This document shows positions 53,033 to 61,448 of a DNA stretch of 64,000 bases, one piece after another. The first letter of the stretch is position 1, and the number at the start of each line of letters is the position of its first letter. This DNA is from an uncultured Prevotella sp. (lineage in GTDB: Bacteria; Bacteroidota; Bacteroidia; Bacteroidales; Bacteroidaceae), in the NCBI GenBank assembly GCA_934272845.1, contig CAKQSF010000007.1:1-64000 (forward strand). The letters are read 5' to 3'. The position numbers and the translations under genes were made by a program. Under the pieces are notes generated by a model. It was not told the origin of the DNA. It worked only from the letters and a program-made list of their open reading frames with translations, and did not search any database.

Positions 53033-55285
53033 ATGAAGAAAATTTTTACACTTGCGGCAGCAGCGTGCTTTGCAGGTCTTAGCGCAAGCGCACAGACGTC
53101 TTACACGCTCCGCACACTGACATTTGAAGACAAGGACTATGCTTCAGATTCAGCAAACTACCTTGGTAAAAACAACTGGTCTTCACTTATCGACAGTCCA
53201 CAGTACGGTGGAGAACTGCTCTACGGTGAGAACCATGGTAACACCTCTAAGGAGTCAACCGATGTAAACTACAAGTGGTATGACAAGGGCAACACCTATC
53301 TTTACTCAGAGATACCGGAGAACTGGGGCACAAAGATGTATTGGGGCGGCGGCCACGCTATCTCTAACTATTGGGACGGCAACCTGAACAACGGTGACTA
53401 CACCCACCAGTTAGCAGTTTACACAAAGGATAACACTGCCAACGGTCAAGGCGGACACGGTCACAATGGTTCCAATAACTTCGCTGTTCACTATGGTTAT
53501 CGTGACGATTCGGGGTATTCTGCTAGCAATTTGCCTGCGTGGAAGTTTGGTGATGGTGTGGCAAGAACCATCGACCACATGTACGTAAACATCAATACCT
53601 ACCTTGCTAACGCCATACTTAACGGCAATGGTCTTACATCAAAACTCGGACCGGATGACTACATTGACATTGAGGCTACAGGTTATCATGAGGATGGAAG
53701 TAAGAAGACAATAGCGTTCAATTTGGCAAATGGCGAAACTGTTGTCAATGATTGGACGAAGTGGAATATGGAAGGTCTCGGTAAAGTAAAAAGGGTAGAG
53801 TTCAATGTGGTTGGCAGCAATGACAATGGCTATGGATTCTCTCAACCTGCGTACTTCTGCTATGATGACGTTGCAGTTAGATTCTCTAATGCAGATGTTA
53901 CGAGTTCTAATGCTCGTGGTAATAACATTATTGCTTCACAGAGTGATAATGAATCTGTAAGCAAATCTATGAAAGTGACTACGGACTCATGGTTCACCCA
54001 GTTGGAGGGTGATGTCCCTGAAGGGATAGAATATACAACGGTAGGTCAGAAAAGCGAATATAGTGAAAAAGATGTTATCGCATTTACTGATGAGGGTAAA
54101 TATAGCGAGATAACTTTCACAAACCTTCCTGTCGGTTTCTCTTTGCAGAATCTAAGTTTCTTAACTGGTCCTGGTAATCAGAGAACTGGTAAACTTCAAA
54201 TTACGGCTTTTAATGGGGGTACACAAATTGGTGAACTAAAAGTCGGGGGGTTAAGAACTGATTATGAGAATAAACTCACTTTCGGAAACCAATATGGTGA
54301 GTTCGGCATGGCGTTGAATGAGGGGCAGTTAGATAATATGACATCGCTCAGAATACGTATTGATGCCTTGTCGTCAGATGCTGCTCTGGAGAATTTCACT
54401 ATCACTTACACAATCAACGATGACCACACCGACGCAACAGTAGCAACGTTTGATGACCTTACCCTTGAACCAGAATCTTCTTGGTATGGACCTGCTGATA
54501 ATGCAGTGGAAGGCACCGATGACTATGGCGCTACAGTATGGAACGGTACATTCAAGAGCGGTGCTTACGAGTTCGTTAACTCTATTAACCCAACATATGG
54601 ATCATGGACAGGCTGCTCTTATAGCAACATGACCGCTACCACCTACAGCGACTACTCTACAGACCAGTGGAACTCATGCGCTGGTCATGGAGCAACAGGC
54701 TCTGCTAACTATGGCGTAATCTACTGCGGTATGCCTGCTGGCATGCCAATGGAAGTAATAAAAGTGCTTGACGCTCCAGAGGGAAGAGTCATCAACGGAC
54801 TCAACCTTACCAACTCCGCTTGGGTAGTAGAGTGCGTTAAGAACGGCAATGGCGTGGCAAAGAAGTTTGAACAAGGCTCATGGTTCAAGGTAACCTTCAC
54901 TGGTACTAAGGCAGACAACACCACGGCTTCCGTTGACTACTATCTCGCTGACTATCGTTCTGAGAACGAGGCTGACTGGACATGCCTCACCGACTGGGAT
55001 TGGCTCGACCTCTCTTCTCTCGGCAAGGTAGTATCATTAAGCATCTCTTTTGATGGTTCTGACAAGTCGTATGGCTACATGAACACATCTACTTACGTAT
55101 GCATCGACAACGTTGGCTGCACAAAGAACACTTCTACAGCCATCGCTACCGCTAAGCCTAACTACGTAGAACTGCACGAGGTGGCACGCTACACCCTTGA
55201 CGGTAAGCGTATCTATGCACCACAGAAGGGCATCAACATCATCCGTATGAGCGACGGCTCTACACGTAAGGTGGTGATAGAATAA
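53033..55285 (+). CDS. Large secreted DUF4465 protein with two domains
   Basis: A 750-residue exported protein with signal peptide MKKIFTLAAAACFAGLSASA. Two DUF4465-like modules can be seen: an N-terminal one (FEDKDYASDSANYLGKNNW, HAISNYWDGNLNNGDYTHQL, NNFAVHYGY) near residues 25-300 and a second (TFDDLTLEPESSWYGPADNA, NYGVIYCGMPAG) near residues 470-700. They are separated by an unrelated beta-rich segment. The tail ARYTLDGKRIYAPQKGINII resembles tails on three other secreted proteins here. A role in capturing B12 follows from operon position and the DUF4465 link; it is inference. Confidence 0.75.
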   Translation: MKKIFTLAAAACFAGLSASAQTSYTLRTLTFEDKDYASDSANYLGKNNWSSLIDSPQYGGELLYGENHGNTSKESTDVNYKWYDKGNTYLYSEIPENWGTKMYWGGGHAISNYWDGNLNNGDYTHQLAVYTKDNTANGQGGHGHNGSNNFAVHYGYRDDSGYSASNLPAWKFGDGVARTIDHMYVNINTYLANAILNGNGLTSKLGPDDYIDIEATGYHEDGSKKTIAFNLANGETVVNDWTKWNMEGLGKVKRVEFNVVGSNDNGYGFSQPAYFCYDDVAVRFSNADVTSSNARGNNIIASQSDNESVSKSMKVTTDSWFTQLEGDVPEGIEYTTVGQKSEYSEKDVIAFTDEGKYSEITFTNLPVGFSLQNLSFLTGPGNQRTGKLQITAFNGGTQIGELKVGGLRTDYENKLTFGNQYGEFGMALNEGQLDNMTSLRIRIDALSSDAALENFTITYTINDDHTDATVATFDDLTLEPESSWYGPADNAVEGTDDYGATVWNGTFKSGAYEFVNSINPTYGSWTGCSYSNMTATTYSDYSTDQWNSCAGHGATGSANYGVIYCGMPAGMPMEVIKVLDAPEGRVINGLNLTNSAWVVECVKNGNGVAKKFEQGSWFKVTFTGTKADNTTASVDYYLADYRSENEADWTCLTDWDWLDLSSLGKVVSLSISFDGSDKSYGYMNTSTYVCIDNVGCTKNTSTAIATAKPNYVELHEVARYTLDGKRIYAPQKGINIIRMSDGSTRKVVIE

Positions 55286-55325
55286 TCTCCCCTGCACACT
55301 AATTCGTAATATACTAATAATATAT

Positions 55326-55363
55326 GGGGCATACCGAACAATTGTCGGTATGCCCCGTTTTTT
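55326..55363 (+). terminator. Terminator of the B12-uptake operon
   Basis: GGGGCATACCGA (55326-55337) pairs with TCGGTATGCCCC (55345-55356), then GTTTTTT. It also faces the convergent MFS gene. Confidence 0.85.
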
Positions 55364-56924
55364 ATTTAGTTATGTTGTATTTCTTCTTCATCATCCTTCC
55401 TACGAAATTCCAGGCTGGCATCTTCTTCAAGGTGCTGCGCACTGGCTGAATGTCCCATAGCAGGAAGATAAGAAGTACAGCGATGCCGATAATGCAGGTT
55501 ACACCATAGAGTTGACGTATGCTAATCATCAGCAGATTGCTTGCATCGTAAGGTAAGCCGCGAGACATATTGTCTGCCATCTGATAGCGAAGCCCAAAAC
55601 TGTATAAGCCTGAACACATGGTGGAGATAGGACCATTACGAATAAGCCCCACCACGGTGAACCCCATGAAGAAATGTTCAAATGGCATCAGTTCTTCCAG
55701 ATATACCGTCAGCATACAGAAAAAGATGGCATTGCCGAAGGAACGTAGGAAAGTGGGCAGGTAGAGTGCATCTAATGGTAAACCTGGGGTTATGAGGTAA
55801 TACATCATCACTGGGTAGGCTACCATTGTTGCTACACCTATAGTCAACAAACGAGTGTATTTCTGACAAAGCACCTTACACCAAAACAGACAGAACAAAC
55901 ATCCTAAGATAGCACCTATCCACTCCACGAAGTTGAGCACATTGGTAGTGAAACCGCTGAAGTGAAGTATGCCTCCAGTGAATGCTGTTTGCAACACTTT
56001 AGGTGTACTGCCCATGAACTCCACGAAGGCGAAGAGAATCATGAGGGGGATTAGGCGTTTATACTTCCATGCCGCTGGAGCAATGTAGGGGTGACGGATG
56101 TGGCGCATACGCTGTAAGCAGAAGTAGAGCGTTACGATGAAGAGCAGTAGGTCCGCCTGAATTATCGGACTGTCAAGCCAGTTGTAATGTTCTCCGTAAT
56201 TGAAGAAGAATATGAATTCAAGCGATACTGCCGACCACAGTATGCAACCGAGGTAGTCTACGCTGATGAAAGGTAGGGGCTTCATGAAGCGGAAGTCGTG
56301 GGTGGTTACATATATTATTAGTGCCACTACGAGCAATGCACCTGTCTCTAACCAGTTAATGATACGCCAATCTTGATAGATGTAGATAAGATGTTCTGTT
56401 ACCCAAGGTGAGAGGAACATATTTCCTAGTACCATGCAATAAAGTAATGGAAAGAAAATGGTAAAGTCTCTCTTGGGGGTCATCCATAACTGTATCGTAC
56501 TCATACACTCAAAGCAACCGCATAGTTTAAAGAACCCTGCGACATAGGCGAGTACGCACATAATGGGCACGCTATCGGTCCACATAATGAGGAAGTTACA
56601 TGTGGCAACGACAATGGCGGCATTGAGCAGCAATTGGCGGTTGGTGAAGTGGAACTTCATCTTGAAAAGGAATGGGAATGGCATTGCCACACCAACAACG
56701 TTGAACATGATAATCATGAGCACATCTTCTCTTATCAGGCTGTATTCGCCCATCACCTGACTCATCGCACCACCATAGATGCCGCTTGACATAAGGAAGG
56801 TGAAGGCAAAGAGAAGATAAAGCCATGGTTGCAGACGCCGCGGCACGTAACTATTGAATGAAGGGACACGGAAAGGTCCCTGTAACATTGGAGGTCCTGG
56901 CATATTATCTAAATTAATATACAA
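55362..56924 (-). CDS. MFS-type inner-membrane efflux transporter (EmrB-like position)
   Basis: A 520-residue polytopic protein with about fourteen hydrophobic segments, consistent with DHA2-type drug:H+ antiporters. It is weakly similar to classical EmrB in visible motifs, but its place downstream of an HlyD-type adaptor and a TolC-type channel marks it as the pump. A loop of about 35 residues (PGPPMLQGPFRVPSFNSYVP) precedes the first helix. Likely start as given, or the ATG seven codons later. Transported compounds are unknown. Confidence 0.8.
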   Translation of the reverse strand: MYINLDNMPGPPMLQGPFRVPSFNSYVPRRLQPWLYLLFAFTFLMSSGIYGGAMSQVMGEYSLIREDVLMIIMFNVVGVAMPFPFLFKMKFHFTNRQLLLNAAIVVATCNFLIMWTDSVPIMCVLAYVAGFFKLCGCFECMSTIQLWMTPKRDFTIFFPLLYCMVLGNMFLSPWVTEHLIYIYQDWRIINWLETGALLVVALIIYVTTHDFRFMKPLPFISVDYLGCILWSAVSLEFIFFFNYGEHYNWLDSPIIQADLLLFIVTLYFCLQRMRHIRHPYIAPAAWKYKRLIPLMILFAFVEFMGSTPKVLQTAFTGGILHFSGFTTNVLNFVEWIGAILGCLFCLFWCKVLCQKYTRLLTIGVATMVAYPVMMYYLITPGLPLDALYLPTFLRSFGNAIFFCMLTVYLEELMPFEHFFMGFTVVGLIRNGPISTMCSGLYSFGLRYQMADNMSRGLPYDASNLLMISIRQLYGVTCIIGIAVLLIFLLWDIQPVRSTLKKMPAWNFVGRMMKKKYNITK

Positions 56925-56959
56925 TACATAGTTTTAATTGGATAAGTAGACATTCAAAT

Positions 56960-57997
56960 TTATTTGATATGTACTTTTGTCTCCACATTCAAACCTGCTC
57001 TTAGAAGTGCAACCTGTTTCGGGTCATTGTCATCGCTAATGGCTATGCGTACAGGCACACGTTGCTCCACCTTCACGAAGTTTCCTGTAGCGTTGTCTAC
57101 TGGAATCATAGAGTAAGCATTGCCTGCAGCGGCTGATATTGCCTCAACCTTACCGTGGAACACCACATTAGGAATAGCGTCTGCGGTAAAATCAACGGTT
57201 TTGCCTACGGTTATTCCGTCCATCTGTGTCTCACGATAGTTTGCCATTACCCATATATCATTGTCGTCAACGATACGTGCTACCATCTGTCCAGGCTGCA
57301 CAAGTTGTCCTACGTGTATGTCTTTCTTACCCATTACGCCATCACACGTTGCTACGATGACTGTGTAGGAGAGGTTAAGGCGTGCCAAATTTAGTTGCGC
57401 CTCTGCCACACTCTCGCCTGCACGTGAGCCACCCAACTGTTGCGTTTGTACATTCTTTACTGATGCAGCGCTTTGTTTCTGACTCGTGGCTTGCTCATAT
57501 CGAGCCTTCGCACCGAGGTAGCGAGCGTAAGCATTGTCATACTGTTGGCGCGTAACTGCGTCCTTTTTCATCAATGCCGCAAAGCGATCAAAGTCTTGTT
57601 TGGCGTTAATCATGTTGACACGTGCTTCCTCTATGCCTGCCGCTGCTGTCTGCACATTACTGTCAGTGGTGCCCATGCTTGCTGAAACAACAGAGGAACT
57701 AGACTTAGAGCCACGCAAACCGGCTTCTGCCTGTGCCAAGTGTAGGCGGAATTCTGAGTCTTCTATAATAACAAGTGTATCTCCCTTCTTCACATGTTGG
57801 AAATCATTGAAGCGTATTTCCTTAATAAATCCCTGCACCCGGGTATTGATAGGAGTAATATGCCGACACACTTGTGCATCATCGGTATATTCCACTCCCG
57901 CACCATGGAAGAAATGACTGAAGCACCAACCGATGGCTACTACCAAAAACAGTATTACTATTACGTTATATATTCTTTTAATAATCTTCTTGTTCAT
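56960..57997 (-). CDS. HlyD/EmrA-family periplasmic adaptor
   Basis: A 345-residue membrane-fusion protein with one N-terminal helix (IYNVIVILFLVVAIGWCFSH). The lipoyl halves are TPINTRVQGFIKEIRFNDFQ and IVATCDGVMGKKDIHVGQLV, flanking a long coiled-coil. The beta-barrel follows (MVARIVDDNDIWVMANYRET). It links the inner-membrane MFS pump to the TolC-like channel. It starts 30 bp downstream of the channel gene and is followed by the pump gene after 35 bp, so all three probably share a transcript. Confidence 0.9.
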   Translation of the reverse strand: MNKKIIKRIYNVIVILFLVVAIGWCFSHFFHGAGVEYTDDAQVCRHITPINTRVQGFIKEIRFNDFQHVKKGDTLVIIEDSEFRLHLAQAEAGLRGSKSSSSVVSASMGTTDSNVQTAAAGIEEARVNMINAKQDFDRFAALMKKDAVTRQQYDNAYARYLGAKARYEQATSQKQSAASVKNVQTQQLGGSRAGESVAEAQLNLARLNLSYTVIVATCDGVMGKKDIHVGQLVQPGQMVARIVDDNDIWVMANYRETQMDGITVGKTVDFTADAIPNVVFHGKVEAISAAAGNAYSMIPVDNATGNFVKVEQRVPVRIAISDDNDPKQVALLRAGLNVETKVHIK

Positions 57998-58026
57998 CTT
58001 TTTATTGTTTGTATATTAATAATAAC

Positions 58027-59325
58027 TTAAATTTCTCCTGTTATGTATTTCAGTCGATAATATGCGTATACGATATTTATACGTGCGTCTACCTCACTCA
58101 ATTCTGCGTTGAGTTTCAGGTTTGAAGCATCTACCATGTCTGTCACCAGGGCGAGTTGACTGAGATAACGTGCGTTCATAACATCATAATTCTGCTGCGC
58201 CAGTTCTACGCTCTTACGTTGTGTTTCCAGTTCTACGTATGTTTGCTGATACTGTATGTACGCTGCCTGGACGTTGTTATTAAGTTGTTCCGCCTGTACG
58301 TTGTGTGACTCTTTTGCTTGCCTTGTCTCTACAGCCGCCTGCTTAACGCGTTTGTTGCTTTTGAAAAGAGAACTAATATTGTATTTTACTCCTACGCCAA
58401 CATACCATACGTTAAGATTCTTGTCAACAGGAGGTAGTTCAAAGGTTATCGGGCCATCGAAGTTATCTGCAGCGACAAACGCCACTTTTGGCAACATATC
58501 GCTCTTCGCTATCTTCTCTTTCTGTTCGGCTATGTGTACGTTCAGCGCACTTTGTTCCAACAGAGGAGAATTCATTACGCTCTGACTTTGCCAATGGGCC
58601 TCGCCATTTTGGGCGTATGTATTTTCGGCTACAGTTGCTTCTGGAACAATTTGTGTATCTACACTCACTCCTAAGGTATTGCACAGTTGATGGTTAAGAA
58701 TGCTGCGACTGTTGCGAAGAGCGGTAAGTCCAAGTTTCAGGCTTTCCATCTGCAGTTCATAACGCGTAATATCGTTCTTCAAAGCCATGCCCTGTTCTTG
58801 CTTCTCCTTTATGTCTGATATAAGTTGTCGCGTAAGTTCAATGTTCTTTTCATACACCTTTATGCGATTGTCTATCTTGTATAAGTCAAGATACTGCCCT
58901 AAAGCCATGAAGCGAACCTGCTGTCGGGTGAGCCTTACTCCAGCCTCTGCCTGTTGTTTCCCTAACTCGGCAAGTTTGATACCTGCATCGATTGCGCCAC
59001 CAGCATATACCACTTGTTGCGCTTGAAAGGTAAAAGTGTTACCATAGTGTGGGGAACTTTCGCCTCTAACATTGCTAAAGTCACGATCCGTAAGCAACAC
59101 GTTGCCTATGTAACTGAAAGAAAGTGAAGCATCAAGGTCTGGTAATTTCTTGCTCTTGGCAGCCTCAACACCGATATTGGCGGCTTCTACCCCCGACTTA
59201 GACGTTAGAAGCATCTTGCTGTTTTCCTCAACCTTCTGAAACAGTTGGTCAATAGTCATGGACTGTTGTGCCCATACAGAGCCTCCTGAGAACAGGAGAC
59301 ACGCTAATAAAAAGTTCTTTATCAT
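58027..59325 (-). CDS. TolC-family outer-membrane efflux channel
   Basis: A 432-residue outer-membrane factor with signal peptide MIKNFLLACLLFSGGSVWAQ. Two halves of long amphipathic helices are visible (MTIDQLFQKVEENSKMLLTS; LEQSALNVHIAEQKEKIAKS), with the short barrel strands LPDLDASLSFSYIG and VWYVGVGVKYNIS. It forms the exit duct for the tripartite pump. First gene of the operon, divergent from the AraC regulator at 59502. Confidence 0.9.
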   Translation of the reverse strand: MIKNFLLACLLFSGGSVWAQQSMTIDQLFQKVEENSKMLLTSKSGVEAANIGVEAAKSKKLPDLDASLSFSYIGNVLLTDRDFSNVRGESSPHYGNTFTFQAQQVVYAGGAIDAGIKLAELGKQQAEAGVRLTRQQVRFMALGQYLDLYKIDNRIKVYEKNIELTRQLISDIKEKQEQGMALKNDITRYELQMESLKLGLTALRNSRSILNHQLCNTLGVSVDTQIVPEATVAENTYAQNGEAHWQSQSVMNSPLLEQSALNVHIAEQKEKIAKSDMLPKVAFVAADNFDGPITFELPPVDKNLNVWYVGVGVKYNISSLFKSNKRVKQAAVETRQAKESHNVQAEQLNNNVQAAYIQYQQTYVELETQRKSVELAQQNYDVMNARYLSQLALVTDMVDASNLKLNAELSEVDARINIVYAYYRLKYITGEI

Positions 59326-59331
59326 CTAATT

Positions 59332-59362
59332 CTTTGCATTTTGAATTTCGAATGCAAAGGTA
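59332..59362 (-). promoter_or_regulatory. Inverted repeat over the efflux-operon promoter
   Basis: CTTTGCATT (59332-59340) and AATGCAAAG (59351-59359) form a 9-bp inverted repeat. The minus-strand -7 box TACCTTTG occupies 59355-59362. A regulator bound here would cover the transcription start, so it is a candidate operator, perhaps for the divergent AraC protein. Confidence 0.4.
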
Positions 59363-59450
59363 CTGTGATTTTGTCAATCCACCGTTTTAATTTTTTCGCT
59401 ATGCATGGACTATTTAGGAACAAAAGTTCTTTTATATCACATTTATTATA

Positions 59451-59458
59451 TAATTTTG
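59451..59458 (+). promoter_or_regulatory. -7 element of the efflux AraC regulator gene
   Basis: TAATTTTG, matching TAnnTTTG, 43 bp before the ATG. No clear TTG at -33. Confidence 0.4.
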
Positions 59459-59501
59459 CACACAAAAAGAGAATTTTCATCATAAAAGGATTGTTATATA
59501 A

Positions 59502-60338
59502 ATGAACGAATTGTCTGAACTGAGCAGTTATCAAGAGGCAAGTCTTTCCATGTCGTGTCTTGACGAATGGAAAGAAGGACCGCAAGTTATCACTTATGGA
59601 GCGATAATAATTTGTCGTAAAGGAAGGGCTGTACTTAATATAAACTATAAAGAATGGAAGATGTATGAGGGAGCGGTGATAACTGTTTTTCCTAACGACG
59701 TGGTGATAGTGGTTAATTCCACTAACTTCCAGGTTGAGATGCTGGTATATAACCCCTCTCTCCTGCGAGAGGCAAGTTTACAATTGGAACAAACTGTCTA
59801 TTCTTCTCTGCGCGAAGACCGATGCCGTCAGGACACGCCTGTTGTCACAAGAATAATTAACAATATGTTTGCGTTGCTGAAAATCTACTTCAGTCAGGCT
59901 AACTGCACCTGCATAAGCCAGTTAGTATTGTTACAGTTGAAAGCGTTTTTCATAGGTTTTCATGATTATCTACAGCGTAATCCCGAGTATCGTTCTGACG
60001 AAATTAAGTCACATAGAGTGCGTGAACTGTTCAACCACTTCATGATGCTGATGGAACGAGACTACAAACTATCGCGTGACGTAAACTATTATGCAGGTTT
60101 GATGAACATCACCTCGAAGTATCTAAACAACGTTGTACGACAGGTTACGGGTCACACTCCCAAGACTATTATCGACCAGTATGTCATCCTTCAACTAAAG
60201 ATGCAACTAAAGCGCAGTACTAAGAGCATAAAAGAAATAGCCTGGGAATATCATTTTACTGATATAAGTTTCTTTTGCAGATATTTCAAGAAGCATACAA
60301 ACCTAACTCCACAACAGGTTAGAGGCTTTCGTAAATGA
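59502..60338 (+). CDS. AraC-family regulator, divergent from the efflux operon
   Basis: A 278-residue soluble regulator. The first 150 residues resemble the cupin-type sensory domain of AraC proteins (GPQVITYGAIIICRKGRAVL, YEGAVITVFPNDVVIVV). The C-terminal 100 residues carry two helix-turn-helix motifs: YYAGLMNITSKYLNNVVRQV and IKEIAWEYHFTDISFFCRYF, then LTPQQVRGFR. Its divergent position from tolC-emrA-MFS suggests that it controls that pump in response to a small molecule, perhaps a pump substrate. It ends 100 bp before the tRNA region. Confidence 0.88.
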   Translation: MNELSELSSYQEASLSMSCLDEWKEGPQVITYGAIIICRKGRAVLNINYKEWKMYEGAVITVFPNDVVIVVNSTNFQVEMLVYNPSLLREASLQLEQTVYSSLREDRCRQDTPVVTRIINNMFALLKIYFSQANCTCISQLVLLQLKAFFIGFHDYLQRNPEYRSDEIKSHRVRELFNHFMMLMERDYKLSRDVNYYAGLMNITSKYLNNVVRQVTGHTPKTIIDQYVILQLKMQLKRSTKSIKEIAWEYHFTDISFFCRYFKKHTNLTPQQVRGFRK

Positions 60339-60378
60339 CGAAAACAGGAGTTTATTACGGGTTCAGCGTGTTTCCTCT

Positions 60379-60421
60379 ACCATCAGTGAGTGACTATAGC
60401 CAACTTTCTGTTACTGATGGT
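60379..60421. terminator. Possible hairpin after the AraC gene
   Basis: ACCATCAGT (60379-60387) and ACTGATGGT (60413-60421) form a 9-bp stem with a 25-nt loop. There is no T-run on the plus strand. Confidence 0.3.
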
Positions 60422-60438
60422 GCGACCATTAAAAAACA

Positions 60439-60472
60439 AAAAGACTTCACAAGCGAACTTGCGAAGTCTTTT
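60439..60472 (-). terminator. Terminator hairpin downstream of the tRNA-Phe array
   Basis: AAAAGACTTC with an inner CAAG/CTTG stem and GAAGTCTTTT form a near-perfect hairpin. Almost identical hairpins at 60595-60625, 60746-60779 and 60897-60930, and a variant at 61036-61057, follow each tRNA-like unit on the minus strand. Confidence 0.6.
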
Positions 60473-60475
60473 GTG

Positions 60476-60561
60476 TGGTGCCACCAGGAATCGAACCGGG
60501 GACACAAGGCCATTTAATAGACTCGCCCAGTCCTTTGCTCTACTAACTGTGCTATGGCAAA
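60476..60561 (-). pseudogene. tRNA-Phe-like pseudogene 1
   Basis: On the minus strand it keeps the D-loop, T-loop (GGTTCGATTCC) and 3' acceptor of tRNA-Phe. The six bases with the anticodon are replaced by 19 bases (CCATTTAATAGACTCGCCC on the plus strand), and the 5' acceptor has two mismatches. No normal anticodon arm can form. Confidence 0.7.
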
Positions 60562-60629
60562 GAAATAATATTTGTTATGCTGTATAAAAACAAAAAGACT
60601 TCACAAGCGAACTTGCGAAGTCTTCTGTG

Positions 60630-60714
60630 TGGTGCCACCAGGAATCGAACCAGGACACAAGGCCATTTAATAGACTCGCCCAGTCCTTTGCTCTACCAAC
60701 TGTGCTATGGCAAA
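60630..60714 (-). pseudogene. tRNA-Phe-like pseudogene 2
   Basis: Same 19-base replacement of the anticodon loop as pseudogene 1, a mismatched D-stem (GCAC/GAGC) and one base fewer before the T-stem. It is part of a 150-bp tandem unit including a terminator hairpin and a GCAATAATATTTGTT spacer. Confidence 0.7.
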
Positions 60715-60782
60715 GCAATAATATTTGTTCTGCTGTATAAAAACAAAAAGACTTCACAAGCGAACTTGTGAAGTCTTTTGTG

Positions 60783-60867
60783 TGGTGCCACCAGGAATCG
60801 AACCGGGACACAAGGCCATTTAATAGACTCGCCCAGTCCTTTGCTCTACCAACTGTGCTGTGACAAA
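60783..60867 (-). pseudogene. tRNA-Phe-like pseudogene 3
   Basis: Third copy of the unit, again with the 19-base replacement. It has an extra acceptor change (TGACAAA on the plus strand instead of TGGCAAA). Confidence 0.7.
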
Positions 60868-60934
60868 GCAATAATATTTGTTCTGCTGTATAAAACAAAA
60901 AGACTTCACAAGCGAACTTGCGAAGTCTTCTGTG

Positions 60935-61007
60935 TGGTGCCACCAGGAATCGAACCGGGGACACAAGGATTTTCAGTCCTTTGCTCTACCAACTGAGCTA
61001 TGGCACC
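60935..61007 (-). tRNA. tRNA-Phe(GAA), copy 1
   Basis: A 73-nt cloverleaf on the minus strand: acceptor GGTGCCA/TGGCACC, D-arm GCTC/GAGC, anticodon arm AAGGA-CTGAAAA-TCCTT with anticodon GAA, T-loop TTCGATT. The T-stem has one C-U mismatch, shared with copy 2. No CCA is encoded. Confidence 0.93.
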
Positions 61008-61066
61008 GCTAGGATGTTGTTATTTCAAAAAAAATCTTCACAAGTTTGCTTGTGAAGCATTTTGTG

Positions 61067-61139
61067 TGGTGCCACCAGGAATCGAACCGGGGACACAAGG
61101 ATTTTCAGTCCTTTGCTCTACCAACTGAGCTATGGCACC
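61067..61139 (-). tRNA. tRNA-Phe(GAA), copy 2
   Basis: Identical to copy 1 over the 73-nt tRNA and the nearest to the upstream end of the array. It is followed on the minus strand by the variant terminator hairpin at 61036-61057. Confidence 0.93.
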
Positions 61140-61342
61140 ATTTGCAATTCAAGTTCCGTACACTGCCCTTTAACACCCCTATGTTAGTGCACTTCTCTTG
61201 ATTGCGGTGCAAAGGTACTGCTTTTTTTTGAATTAACAAAATGTTTTCGTAAAATTTTCCAACAAATGTGTTTTTTTTATTGATTTTCGTCCACCAGTAT
61301 TAAATTTTGACCTTAATTTTTCCCACTTTAGGAAAAAATTAG

Positions 61343-61350
61343 TACCTTTG
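61343..61350 (+). promoter_or_regulatory. -7 element of the tRNA-Pro transcript
   Basis: TACCTTTG. Transcription would begin near 61357, at the first of two leader repeats. No good TTG at -33. Confidence 0.45.
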
Positions 61351-61354
61351 CGTC

Positions 61355-61442
61355 TACAATCGGGGTGTAGCGCATTAATAAATGATACGCTCCCTCATTA
61401 CAATCGGGGTGTAGCGCATTAATAAATGATACGCTCCCTCAT
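61355..61442 (+). repeat. Two 44-bp tandem repeats containing the tRNA-Pro 5' end
   Basis: Units 61355-61398 and 61399-61442 are identical. Each has CGGGGTGTAGCGCA, the first 14 nt of the tRNA-Pro that follows at 61449, then TTAATAAATGATACGCTCCC. They lie between the -7 box and the mature tRNA. Confidence 0.85.
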
Positions 61443-61448
61443 TACAAT

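Noticed and set aside
60335-60587. Short frames after the AraC gene and through the tRNA array
   Set aside because: They read through terminator hairpins and tRNA-like sequence, and their peptides simply repeat with the tandem unit.
60575-60964. Minus-strand 129-codon frame with internally repeated protein sequence
   Set aside because: The repetition is that of the tRNA-Phe-like units, not a repeat protein.
60439-61139. CRISPR array
   Set aside because: The repeated units are about 150 bp and consist of tRNA-like sequence plus terminators, without short repeats and unique spacers.
61355-61442. Additional tRNA genes in the tRNA-Pro leader
   Set aside because: Only the first 14 nt of the tRNA are present in each copy; no cloverleaf can form.
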